64,000 bases of DNA. Origin: CP2-2F sp034432555. GTDB lineage: Bacteria; Chloroflexota; Anaerolineae; Aggregatilineales; UBA2796. The stretch is taken from contig DAOUBW010000001.1 of the NCBI GenBank assembly GCA_034432555.1, positions 1 through 64,000 of the forward strand, given 5' to 3'. The translations under genes were made by a program, and so were the position numbers. Within the stretch, counting starts at the first letter, position 1, and each line of letters starts with the position of its first letter. This document shows, in pieces, positions 1-8,184 of the stretch. A model generated the notes under the pieces. It ran no database searches, had not been told where the DNA came from, and worked only from the letters and a program-made list of their open reading frames with translations.

Positions 1-73
1 TGCCGTGATCAACGTGACCTATCGTGCCGATGTTGCAGTGCGGCTTCGTCCGCTCGAATTTGCTCTTGCCCAT
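1..73 (-). CDS. tuf: Elongation factor Tu, N-terminal fragment
   Basis: Only the first 24 codons lie in the window; the gene runs off the left edge. They read MGKSKFERTKPHCNIG followed by TIGHVDHG, the highly conserved amino end of EF-Tu leading into the first GTP-binding loop (GHVDHGKTT). EF-Tu carries aminoacyl-tRNA to the ribosome as a GTPase. A strong ribosome binding site (GAGGAG) lies about 10 bases before the ATG. It follows two threonine tRNA genes on the same strand, the tRNA-tuf order seen in many bacteria, and is probably co-transcribed with them. Confidence 0.95.
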   Translation of the reverse strand, partial: MGKSKFERTKPHCNIGTIGHVDHG

Positions 74-205
74 GGTTGCTTTCTTTTCTCCTCAAGGCGA
101 CTGGGTTAACTCGGATCAGAAAAATCGCAAACCTTTGTTTAGGGTTAAGTGCAAGGCGTGCGATCATGGCAAATGGAGCATCTGCTTGTCGGGGTGTGCA
201 TAAGA

Positions 206-278
<73 letters not shown>

Positions 279-318
279 GTGTCTAAGACCAACAGGTGTG
301 CGGATGCCCAACTGCCAG

Positions 319-391
319 AGCCGACGAAGGGACTTGAACCCTTAACCCCCATATTACAAGTATGGTGCTCTACCAATTGAGCTACGCCGGC
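319..391 (-). tRNA. tRNA-Thr (anticodon TGT)
   Basis: A 73-base cloverleaf on the minus strand. The acceptor arms are GCCGGCG and CGTCGGC, with one G-U pair. The anticodon stem CCATA/TATGG encloses CTTGTAA, giving anticodon TGT for ACA and ACG codons. The D-loop and T-loop are normal, the discriminator is U and CCA is not encoded. It is first in the tRNA-tRNA-tuf transcript, starting 14 bases below the -10 box. Confidence 0.96.
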
Positions 392-404
392 GCATCTGCA
401 AGTA

Positions 405-433
405 ATTATAGCAAGCAGTTGCGCTGCACTCAA
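405..433 (-). promoter_or_regulatory. Sigma-70 type promoter of the tRNA-Thr/tuf transcript
   Basis: Read on the minus strand there is TTGAGT (428-433), a 17-base spacer and a perfect TATAAT (405-410) preceded by TGC. Transcription would start just before tRNA-Thr(TGT). No other promoter is evident before the second tRNA or tuf, so one transcript is likely. Confidence 0.75.
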
Positions 434-562
434 GGCTGAGTTTTACGGCACACGCAATGGGACGCATTCTAGCTGAGAGCAGGTGCCTTTGTCAACAGTT
501 GTTTGGCGGCAAAATTACCCACAGGCAGCGGTATGACAAAAACGCTGCCTGCGGCGGAACAT

Positions 563-2569
563 TTATTGAATTTGAGCTGGTTGTGTTTTATTGCTAATCG
601 GCGTGATGACATAGGGTGTCGGCGTTGGTGGCGGCGGTTGTGTTGGCGGCGGTTGTGTTGGCGGGACGGCAGTCGAGAAGACTGGCGGTTGCGTTGGTGG
701 CACATTCGTGGGTGGCTGTGGTTGCTCACCCTGCGACGGCGGCTGCGTCGGTTGTGCGGGATTGGTTGGGATGGTAGTGGCAGCGGGCAAACGTGGTTCA
801 GGTACGGCATTGAGCGCTGCTGCATCGCCAAGCACGGTCACTAGCCGTTCGTTTGAGGTTATCCACACTACGCGCCCTTTATAATTGAAAGCAAACCAAG
901 TGCGGTCGTTGTTTGTGCCGATAACCGTGACTCGTTCGTCGCGGTTAAGTGCGCCAACGATTCCGAAGTTCAAATTTGGACCTGACCGAATATTGATGGA
1001 TGGTGCAATCACCACAACCATCACCTCACCTGCTTTGGGTGCGGGTGTTGGGCTGAACAGTGGCGTTTGGGGTGGCGTGAGTGTGGGTGTGTGCGTCGGT
1101 GTATACGATGGAGTCAAGGTTGCGCTGGGTGTTGGCGTTGTCGTCCAAACAGTAGCGGTGAGCGTTTGAACGATTTGGGTTAAGTTTGCCTCAAGGGTTG
1201 CTTGATAGGCGGTTGGCAAGCTAACAGTTGAAAGGCGCGTTTGCTCAGCAAAGATGGTGGCTTGGGCAGCTTGCTCAGGCGGCAAGGTTGGCGCATTGGT
1301 TTGTGTGACGCTGGCGGTGTGCGTCAGGGTAGCGGTCATGGTAACTGTCAGCGTAGCTGTATGTGTGGCGGTCTGCGTTGGGCTGGGTGACGGTGTGGCA
1401 GTATTAGTCGGTGTGGCGCTGGGCGTTACTGTTGCAGTGGCGGTAAAGGTAGGCGTAGGTGTATGGCTGGCAGTGGCAGATACTTCTACCGCTACGGCAC
1501 CTTGCATCGCGTCCTCAACAGGGCTAAGCGCGGTTGTGCCATCACCCGATCTGCCTATGAGCAGAGCAACGATGCCAATGACGGCAACTACAATCACGCC
1601 GCCGAGCAGCAGCGGCAGTTGGCTGCGATTTTGGACGGCTGCCGCCTTTTGGCGGGCAAGAGTCGGCGTGCCAGCGCGTGGTGGGCTGCTTTGCACTGTT
1701 TTGACGGGCGCCGCTGTGCTGGCTTTGACGCCTTGCGGCACTTTACCATTCAGCGCCTGTTGAAAGGCTTCCGAGAAAGCCTGTGCAGTCTGGAAGCGAT
1801 CTTCGGGCTGCTTTGCCATGCCCATGAGCAGGACTTGCTCAAGGCTGGCGGGCAGATCGGGACGCAGTTCACGCAGCGGCGGCGGTGCCTCGTGCAGATG
1901 TTGGTACATCATGGCGGGCGGCGTATCGGCAACGAAGGGCGTGCGTGCGGTCAGCAATTCATAGGCGATTGCCGCTAACGCATATAAATCTGTGCGTGCG
2001 TCCACATCACCACTGTGCCACTGTTCAGGCGCCATATAGGCAGGCGTTCCCATCGTCATGCCGCTGCCGGTGAGCGCTGTTACATCTCCTACGATACGCG
2101 CTATGCCGAAATCAGTTAGGATAGCGTTCATCTGCTCGTCAAGCAGCACGTTTTGTGGTTTTAGATCGCGGTGAACGACGCCGCGGGCATGGGCATAATC
2201 TAGTGCGCTGCCAACCTGCGTCACATAGCGCGCCACCTGATCGGCGGGCAAGGCGCCCTCGTTCCGCAGCCATTGAGCAAGGCTACCGCCCGGCTGCAAT
2301 TCCATGACAAGGTAAATGAGGCTTTCGTGCTGACCAAAATCAAAGAGTTTTAGGATGTGTGGATGGTTCAGGTTGGCGATGGTGTGTGCTTCACGCTCAA
2401 AGCGCTTGATGAAGTCCGGCGAGTTGGCAAGGCGCGATTCAATGACCTTAAAAGCAACATCGCGCTGCACGTTGATCTGCCGCGCACGGTAAACAACCGC
2501 CATACCGCCTTCGCCAAGCAGTCCGATAATTTCATAATTGCCGATGCGCGCACCGGTTAATCGTAACAT
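563..2569 (-). CDS. Membrane-anchored Ser/Thr protein kinase with extracellular SH3b domain
   Basis: A 668-residue Hanks-type kinase. Residues 11-275 form the kinase domain: glycine loop GEGGMAVV (19-26), lysine in VAFK (41), HRDLKPQN (133-140), DFG (153-155), APE (180-182). One membrane span (about 318-339) precedes a Thr/Pro/Ser-rich stalk, a bacterial SH3 domain (about 515-581) and a Pro-rich tail. The layout suggests a cytoplasmic kinase with an outside sensor that may bind wall material. I chose ATG 2569 because it gives the same 14-residue lead (M...G...G.YEI) as the kinase at 48883; an in-frame GTG at 2599 is possible. A TATACT box (2608-2613) lies just upstream. Its three minus-strand neighbours are also envelope proteins. 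Confidence 0.93.
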   Translation of the reverse strand: MLRLTGARIGNYEIIGLLGEGGMAVVYRARQINVQRDVAFKVIESRLANSPDFIKRFEREAHTIANLNHPHILKLFDFGQHESLIYLVMELQPGGSLAQWLRNEGALPADQVARYVTQVGSALDYAHARGVVHRDLKPQNVLLDEQMNAILTDFGIARIVGDVTALTGSGMTMGTPAYMAPEQWHSGDVDARTDLYALAAIAYELLTARTPFVADTPPAMMYQHLHEAPPPLRELRPDLPASLEQVLLMGMAKQPEDRFQTAQAFSEAFQQALNGKVPQGVKASTAAPVKTVQSSPPRAGTPTLARQKAAAVQNRSQLPLLLGGVIVVAVIGIVALLIGRSGDGTTALSPVEDAMQGAVAVEVSATASHTPTPTFTATATVTPSATPTNTATPSPSPTQTATHTATLTVTMTATLTHTASVTQTNAPTLPPEQAAQATIFAEQTRLSTVSLPTAYQATLEANLTQIVQTLTATVWTTTPTPSATLTPSYTPTHTPTLTPPQTPLFSPTPAPKAGEVMVVVIAPSINIRSGPNLNFGIVGALNRDERVTVIGTNNDRTWFAFNYKGRVVWITSNERLVTVLGDAAALNAVPEPRLPAATTIPTNPAQPTQPPSQGEQPQPPTNVPPTQPPVFSTAVPPTQPPPTQPPPPTPTPYVITPISNKTQPAQIQ

Positions 2570-2713
2570 GCATTCACCATAGGAAACTTTCTCCTTCACA
2601 TAGTTTGAGTATAGCTTGTGGTGTGTTTCATGCTATAAGGCTTTGATTACTTTGCGGCTGTCATAGGCACAGGATGCATAACAAAATAATCACAGCCCTT
2701 TGGTACACCACAC

Positions 2714-2748
2714 AAAAGCGGAGTCTGCCTCAGGGCGACTCCGCTTTT
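2714..2748. terminator. Bidirectional intrinsic terminator
   Basis: A perfect 12-base inverted repeat, AAAAGCGGAGTC and GACTCCGCTTTT, encloses an 11-base loop. On the minus strand it lies 31 bases after the stop of the SH3b protein gene and ends in a short T run, so it should end that transcript before the kinase gene. Confidence 0.8.
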
Positions 2749-2778
2749 GCGTTAGGACATCAGGTTGACCGCGCGTGA

Positions 2779-3711
2779 CTAGCCCACAATCGGCAGGCTT
2801 GCCAGCCGCAACCCGTCATTAAAGGTGAAGAAGCGCGCTGCCACCCAGCCTGCCACGCCGTTGTAGTTCACCAAAATCCAGCCGCTGTTGGCGCTGCGCC
2901 CGTAAACTGGCACAGTTGCCTGCCACGGCACGCGCCCGATCCGTGCGCTGGCAGTGGTCGGCGCAGCGCGCAGATTGACGGTGAAGCGCGCCGTGACTGA
3001 GCCTAGCGGCAAGCCTGGCACCACGGCACCGGTCACCTGCTGGCTGCGATCAATGCGCGTTGGCTCGTGCAACAAGCCGTTAATTGGCATGTCCATATCG
3101 CCAGCGCGCACCCACACTAGGTTTTCACCGCCCACATAGAGTGCAACCCATGTGCCATCAGCGGTGCGGTAAATGCCCGTGAACTCACGCCCTGCGGCAA
3201 GGCGCAGCCCAATCGGTGCGCCGTTTGGCGTGCTATACAACGCTGTTTCCGTCCGTGTGAAGCCCTTCACGCCTTGCGGCAGCAAGCTGGCGAAATACTC
3301 CGCACGGCTGATGGGCGCAAGGCACGCTGAGTCAGCGCGCGTTTCTGCCAACACGCCCACTGTGCGTGCCATAAAGTCGGTGTCGAGGATGCGGAAGGTG
3401 ATGGGATTTTGGGCAGGCGTGGCAAGTGCGTAGGGTAGGTTGACGACGTTTGCCGTCTCGATGGCATTCACCATTCGCACTGAGTCCTCGCTGTAGAGCA
3501 GTGCGCCGAGTCCATCACGCACTTCGTAGCGCAGGCGGTCAAAGCCGTTGGCGTCGTTTGTGTAGCCCTGCATGGTGAATTTCACCGAAAAGTGGCTGCA
3601 TGTAGCGTGGAAACGCTCAATCAGTGGCACGTTTGCCGCTGTGCTTGGCGCACTAGGCAGCATAGCAAATGCCAACGCCGCCGCCATTACGAATAAAACT
3701 GCTTTTCTCAT
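2779..3711 (-). CDS. Secreted protein with C-terminal SH3b domain
   Basis: A 310-residue protein with a clear signal peptide (MRKAVLFVMAAALAFAMLPS, cleavage near APSTAA). About 230 residues that I do not recognise follow, including a stretch like a weak SH3-type fold (about 160-215). The C-terminus is a typical bacterial SH3 domain (about 237-297) with NLRAAPTTASARIGRVP and GVAGWVAARFF. SH3b domains often bind peptidoglycan or surface partners, so an extracytoplasmic role is likely; no enzyme motif is visible. The ATG has a good ribosome binding site (GAGAGGGA). The gene ends at the terminator at 2714-2748. Confidence 0.8.
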   Translation of the reverse strand: MRKAVLFVMAAALAFAMLPSAPSTAANVPLIERFHATCSHFSVKFTMQGYTNDANGFDRLRYEVRDGLGALLYSEDSVRMVNAIETANVVNLPYALATPAQNPITFRILDTDFMARTVGVLAETRADSACLAPISRAEYFASLLPQGVKGFTRTETALYSTPNGAPIGLRLAAGREFTGIYRTADGTWVALYVGGENLVWVRAGDMDMPINGLLHEPTRIDRSQQVTGAVVPGLPLGSVTARFTVNLRAAPTTASARIGRVPWQATVPVYGRSANSGWILVNYNGVAGWVAARFFTFNDGLRLASLPIVG

Positions 3712-3840
3712 TACAATATCCCTCTCGCCTCAAGTTAGGTAGATACTTATCGTCTGCATAAGCTTACGCAAATGCTGAGTAACCTCTATACCGTGTTACT
3801 TGTTAAAAAGTGACGCGCCGTTTTCTGTTGTTAGCGAAAA

Positions 3841-5391
3841 TCAGCGCTGAATCTCGACCACGACGCCATCTTCTGCCCATTCGTAGAGCGCCCGCGCATT
3901 GGCAGAACTCAACAGGATGCAGCCATAGGTCACTGGGCGCCCTAGCGCATTTTCCCACAGCACTTGTGAGCCGCCCCGCGAAGGAAAGCCATGAATCCCA
4001 TTGAAAAAGCCCGGCACAGCCTCATAGATGCTGAGGAAACTCGGCATATACAGGTTCCAGTTGCTGGCATAGGCGGTGCCATCATGCGATTGCACCTGAT
4101 AAACGCCGGGTTGTGTTGGGCTGCTGCTGATGCCAGTCGAGGTTGCCCATTCCCACTTTACCTGCCCATTTTCATAGACCCACATCCGTTGGCGTGCAAT
4201 GCTCACCACAATCCGCTTGTTCGGCACAACCGGCAACGGCAGAAGGTCATCTTTGGAAGGGATGGTGATCACTTGTCCAACGCGCAGTGCTTCCAGATTC
4301 ACGGATGGATTAGCGCGCTGAATGCGGAACATCTGCACGCCAACCTTCCATGCAATGCTGCCGAGCGTATCACCCTGCTGCACGGTATACTGTGTCGGTG
4401 CGTTGTAGGCGCGTGTCTCGGCATCAGTGCGGTTTTGGCTGAGCGCTTTTTGCAGCACGCTGACTGCATCCGCCACCTTGATAGATTGCCTACCACCGAG
4501 CGCTGCGTTCTGTGCGTTCAGATAGGCGCTCAGCGGCGCGCTCTCCATACCAAAAACGACGCCCTGCGGTGTGTTTTCCGTTGTCAGCCAGCGTCCCCAC
4601 TCACTGGGCGGAATTTGCCACGTCAGCCCTTGATTGGTGACGGGATTATAAATGTTTAAGCTGAGCGGCGTAGCCAGCAAAGCGCCTGCCTGTGCCAGCA
4701 GCGGTGCTGCATCGGTGACGGTTGGCTGCACATCGCGCATGACCACATCCAGCGCGCCGTCCGTGAATTCTGTGGCAGCGCTTGCTAAACGGCTGAGCGT
4801 CCCACCGGTTTCAAGGGCGCGCCCGTTGGCGGCTGGCACAGCTACCAGCGCGTTACCTTCCATGCGGATGGTGGCATTGCGCGGCGCAAGATTGACCATC
4901 TCGGCAAGCAGCGCCATGCCTTCCGCCGCACGGCTCGGATCAACACTGAGGACAGGCGCAACTTTTGCCGTGCCAATAATGCCCAGCAGCACTGAGCCTT
5001 CACCGCGACCGTAGCGCATAGCGTGCTGTGCTGTCGTCTGTGCATTCACCTTGAGTCCAAGCATATCGGCAGGCACGCGCCAGGTGCGCTCACCATCGCG
5101 CACAGTGATGTGCTGCCACCCTTCGTTGATCGCGGCTGCCGCTGCTGATTCTGTCATGCCGCCCAGTGCCAAGTTGCCTACTGTAACTGTTGGCAGAATG
5201 CTGCCGCTGCCCAACACCAACATAAACCCAAGCGCAACGGCAAGAAAGCTCATCAGGGTCATAAATCCAACAGCACCCATGCCCATTATCAACATGGTGG
5301 GCGTAATTTTGAATGGTGTGCGCCTGACGGCTTTTGGGCGCGCTGCACGCCCTAGAGGGCGCTGCGGTGGCACAGGATATGGGCGTTGCAT
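3841..5391 (-). CDS. LysM and L,D-transpeptidase (YkuD) wall protein
   Basis: A 516-residue envelope protein. A membrane span lies near 33-66. A region resembling the PG_binding_4/VanW-associated module spans about 75-320. A LysM domain (about 333-378, YTVQQGDTLGSIAWK) is followed by a YkuD domain (about 389-516). In that domain His467 (GIHGFPS) and Cys491 (TYGCILLS) fit the catalytic pair, but the usual SHGC plus Arg/Asn pattern is altered to TYGC with Leu, so activity is likely but not certain. Such enzymes make 3-3 peptidoglycan crosslinks or attach proteins to the wall. I chose ATG 5391; an in-frame GTG at 5424 would add 11 residues, and neither has a strong ribosome site. Confidence 0.88.
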   Translation of the reverse strand: MQRPYPVPPQRPLGRAARPKAVRRTPFKITPTMLIMGMGAVGFMTLMSFLAVALGFMLVLGSGSILPTVTVGNLALGGMTESAAAAAINEGWQHITVRDGERTWRVPADMLGLKVNAQTTAQHAMRYGRGEGSVLLGIIGTAKVAPVLSVDPSRAAEGMALLAEMVNLAPRNATIRMEGNALVAVPAANGRALETGGTLSRLASAATEFTDGALDVVMRDVQPTVTDAAPLLAQAGALLATPLSLNIYNPVTNQGLTWQIPPSEWGRWLTTENTPQGVVFGMESAPLSAYLNAQNAALGGRQSIKVADAVSVLQKALSQNRTDAETRAYNAPTQYTVQQGDTLGSIAWKVGVQMFRIQRANPSVNLEALRVGQVITIPSKDDLLPLPVVPNKRIVVSIARQRMWVYENGQVKWEWATSTGISSSPTQPGVYQVQSHDGTAYASNWNLYMPSFLSIYEAVPGFFNGIHGFPSRGGSQVLWENALGRPVTYGCILLSSANARALYEWAEDGVVVEIQR

Positions 5392-5464
5392 GGGTATATT
5401 TCTCGCTAGCTTTACAGCTTTCACAAAGGATTAGACTCACTATAGCACAATTTGCCCTACGCCT

Positions 5465-5498
5465 ACCTGACGCTCGCCATACGCTCAGGTGTTTTTTT
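5465..5498 (+). terminator. Terminator-like hairpin with T run, no plus-strand gene before it
   Basis: ACCTGA (5465-5470) and TCAGGT (5485-5490) form a six-base stem followed by GTTTTTTT. In this orientation it would stop plus-strand transcription, yet no gene ends here: it lies in the divergent gap between the L,D-transpeptidase and the lipoprotein gene. It may stop antisense transcripts, or be chance. Confidence 0.35.
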
Positions 5499-5566
5499 GC
5501 CCAGGTTTTTGAAACAGCGCGGTGGCTGCGTTTAGCAAGCCCTAACCGATTTGTGCGGTCAGGCTG

Positions 5567-5575
5567 TGCTATACT
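5567..5575 (+). promoter_or_regulatory. Extended -10 promoter of the lipoprotein/exporter operon
   Basis: TGC followed by TATACT (5570-5575) fits an extended -10 element. A convincing -35 box at the usual distance is not seen. The leader to the ATG at 5618 would be about 35 bases. Confidence 0.5.
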
Positions 5576-5617
5576 ACCCACTGGGTGAAGAAAATCACGA
5601 AATAAATGAGGAAGCCT

Positions 5618-6442
5618 ATGCACAGCCTGCGAATTTTGGTCGGGCTAGTGAGCCTTAGCCTGCTGCTTGCCGCTTGTGGTGGCGCGCCTGAAGCCACACC
5701 CACACAAGCACCTGATCCACGTGCGCTGCTCAGCCGTGCTGCCGATGATATTCAAGCGGTTAGCGCGCTGCGCTTCAAATTGCAGCTGACCGGCGCGCCT
5801 GCCTTCATTGATGATGCCGACCTGATCTCGTTTGGCAGTGCCGATGGTGTTTACGTTGCACCTGACAAAATCAGCGCCAAAGTGAGCGCCGCCGTTGCCG
5901 GTGTAGCAGGGCAAATTGATATTGTGGCGGTTGGCAGCGATCAGTACATGAAACACTTGCTGCTGACGGCGAACCGCTGGCTAAACATGCAGTTTTCGCC
6001 AGGCTTCAATGCTGATACGCTCATCCGTGGCGATCTTGGCATTAAATATGCCCTCAATGCGCTGACCGATCTCACCTATCACGGTGTAGTGGATTTGTTT
6101 GGCACGCAGGTACATTACATCAGCGGGACGGCAAGTGTTGCCGATATTAGCGCCGTTACCGTGAATCTGATCCGTGGGACGGGCAGCGCCAATGCTGAGA
6201 TTTACATTAATGTGGCAACGGGACAGGTTGAGCGTATTGTGTTAGTGCAGCCGGAAACCGTCACCGATCAGCACCCAGAGCCAACCACATGGATTATGGA
6301 ACTTTTTGATTACGGAGATCGTTCTATCAGCGTAGAAGTGCCACAGGCGGAAACGCTGCCGAACGCCACACCCGGCGTCTTGAGTGTCCCCGGTGCACTG
6401 CCAACGCCGCAGGCAAACCCTGAGGCAACGCAAGCGCCATGA
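5618..6442 (+). CDS. LprG/LppX-family lipoprotein
   Basis: A lipoprotein of about 274 residues: signal peptide with lipobox LLAAC, a Thr/Pro-rich linker, then a single domain resembling the LppX/LprA/LprF/LprG family (about residues 35-250). Mycobacterial members hold acylated lipids in a hydrophobic pocket and pass them outward. The next gene is a DHA2 exporter overlapping by four bases, the same pairing as LprG with P55/Rv1410. I infer a lipid or lipophile export role, unproven here. ATG 5618 has GAGGAAG just upstream and is preferred to ATG 5606. The C-terminal tail is Pro/Ala-rich. Confidence 0.78.
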   Translation: MHSLRILVGLVSLSLLLAACGGAPEATPTQAPDPRALLSRAADDIQAVSALRFKLQLTGAPAFIDDADLISFGSADGVYVAPDKISAKVSAAVAGVAGQIDIVAVGSDQYMKHLLLTANRWLNMQFSPGFNADTLIRGDLGIKYALNALTDLTYHGVVDLFGTQVHYISGTASVADISAVTVNLIRGTGSANAEIYINVATGQVERIVLVQPETVTDQHPEPTTWIMELFDYGDRSISVEVPQAETLPNATPGVLSVPGALPTPQANPEATQAP

Positions 6443-8181
6443 CCAGTACCACCGTTGAAGCGCCAAGTGTGGTCGGCAGCGAAACGCTGATCAACACGCA
6501 CCTGACAGAGCGCCGCCGTTGGCTAATCATCGCGTTGGTGTTGGTGCCGGTCTTTGTCGGCTCGCTCGATCTGACTATCATCTCTGCCATTCTGCCAGAG
6601 GTGCTGATCAAGCTGAATATCCCGATTGATACCAATCTGGGATCGGCAGCGTGGATGGTGACGGGTTACCTGCTCGCCTACACGGTCAGCATGGCATTGA
6701 TGGGGCGCTTTTCGGATATGGTGGGCAGGCGCGGCGCATTTTTGGTGTGCCTTGCGCTGTTCATCGTCGGCTCGTGGTGGGTGGCAACCGCGCACCTGTT
6801 CCCAACAGCGCTGCTCAATGATATTGCGCGGCGCTATCTCGGTCAGCGCCCAGACCTGAATCAGCTTACGCTGCTCTCGGTCATCATTGGGCGCGTGATT
6901 CAGGCGTTGGGCGCCGGCGCGGTTGTGCCAGTCAGCCTTGCACTGGTTGCTGATCTGTATCCGCCGCAGCGGCGTGCCGCAGCAGTTGGTTTCGTCGGCG
7001 CGATGGATACGCTCGGCTGGGTGCTAGGGCATCTGTATGGCGGCTTGATGGTCGGCTTCTTTCAGCAGAACGGCGAGGCAATTCGGCTGTGGCTGGCAGG
7101 GCTTGGCTTAGCGCTGCCAGCGCCAGACTGGCGGACGCTCTTTTGGATCAATGTGCCGTTGGGCGCTTTCGCTTTCGTGTTGATGCTGTTCGCCTTACGC
7201 GGTGTGCAGCATCCTACCGGCAAAGGACGCTTTGATCTGATCGGCGGGCTGCTGATCGCAGCGGCGCTGACCTGCCTTGTGCTTGGGCTGGGCGGCAACA
7301 CAGATGTGACGGGTGCAACTAGCCTCCAAGCACTGGAGGCGCAGACAAGCGAGTCGCCATACAATGTGCCACTGCTCTTGGCAGCGGCGGCAATCTTTGG
7401 CGGCTTTCTGCTGTGGGAATGGCGGCACAAATATCCGCTGTTAGAGCTGCATCTGTTCCGTCAGCGCGCTGTGAGCGCGGCAACGCTCACCAACTTGCTG
7501 ATCGGCTTTCTGCTGATGCTTGGCTTGGTCAGCGTACCACTGCTGATCAACCTGCGCGCCGAGAATGCCAGCGCGGAGTCCATCGCGCGGGCAGCCGAGC
7601 GTGCTGGCGTCTTGCTCTCAGCGCTGACGATACCGATGGCGTTGGCAGCCGTGCCGGGCGCCCTGCTTTCGGGCAGACTTGGCTTTCGGAACACGACGTT
7701 GCTAGGCATTCTGATGGCGATCAGCGGCTTTCTGCTAGCAGGCAGCACATGGCAGAGCGATACGCCGGAACTGCTGATGGGCTTGCACCTAGCGCTGATT
7801 GGTGTTGGCTTGGGCTTGACCATTGCACCGATAGGCACAGTGGTCATCAATGCGGTGGACGCCAGCCGACGCGGTGTTGCCTCTGCCTTGGTGCTGATCA
7901 TGCGCTATCTGGGCATGACAATTGCCATTCCAAGCATGACGACCTACGCGCTCAGCCGCTTGAATTACATGGTCAGCCTTGCCCGTGAGTCTTTTGGGCT
8001 AGATTGGGCAGCCGAGCAGATTCAGCGCGAGTCGGTGCGCGTTTACTTCGAGTCGGGCGTGGCGGTCATCGCAGAAATGCTCTTGATCGGCGCACTGATC
8101 GGTGTTGTGGCACTTCTACCCGCTTTGTGGCTGCGCGGCAAGCAGCCGCAGATCGAAATACAAGAACGAGACGGAGCATAA
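6439..8181 (+). CDS. MFS exporter, DHA2 (14-span) family
   Basis: A 580-residue transporter with about 14 hydrophobic segments. After the second span it has a motif-A loop (MGRFSDMVGRRGAFLV), and the motif C region GVLSALT-type stretch is also present. Length and layout fit the EmrB/QacA-like DHA2 group of drug and lipid exporters driven by proton exchange. A polar insert lies around residues 120-150 and another between spans 6 and 7. The start ATGA overlaps the stop of the LprG-like lipoprotein, so the two are translationally coupled; in mycobacteria such a pair exports triacylglycerides. The substrate here is unknown. Confidence 0.88.
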   Translation: MTSTTVEAPSVVGSETLINTHLTERRRWLIIALVLVPVFVGSLDLTIISAILPEVLIKLNIPIDTNLGSAAWMVTGYLLAYTVSMALMGRFSDMVGRRGAFLVCLALFIVGSWWVATAHLFPTALLNDIARRYLGQRPDLNQLTLLSVIIGRVIQALGAGAVVPVSLALVADLYPPQRRAAAVGFVGAMDTLGWVLGHLYGGLMVGFFQQNGEAIRLWLAGLGLALPAPDWRTLFWINVPLGAFAFVLMLFALRGVQHPTGKGRFDLIGGLLIAAALTCLVLGLGGNTDVTGATSLQALEAQTSESPYNVPLLLAAAAIFGGFLLWEWRHKYPLLELHLFRQRAVSAATLTNLLIGFLLMLGLVSVPLLINLRAENASAESIARAAERAGVLLSALTIPMALAAVPGALLSGRLGFRNTTLLGILMAISGFLLAGSTWQSDTPELLMGLHLALIGVGLGLTIAPIGTVVINAVDASRRGVASALVLIMRYLGMTIAIPSMTTYALSRLNYMVSLARESFGLDWAAEQIQRESVRVYFESGVAVIAEMLLIGALIGVVALLPALWLRGKQPQIEIQERDGA

Positions 8182-8184
8182 CAC

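Noticed and set aside
1254..1763. Open frames on the plus strand across the kinase stalk
   Set aside because: They are reverse-strand readings of the Thr/Pro-rich stalk of the kinase and carry no start signals.
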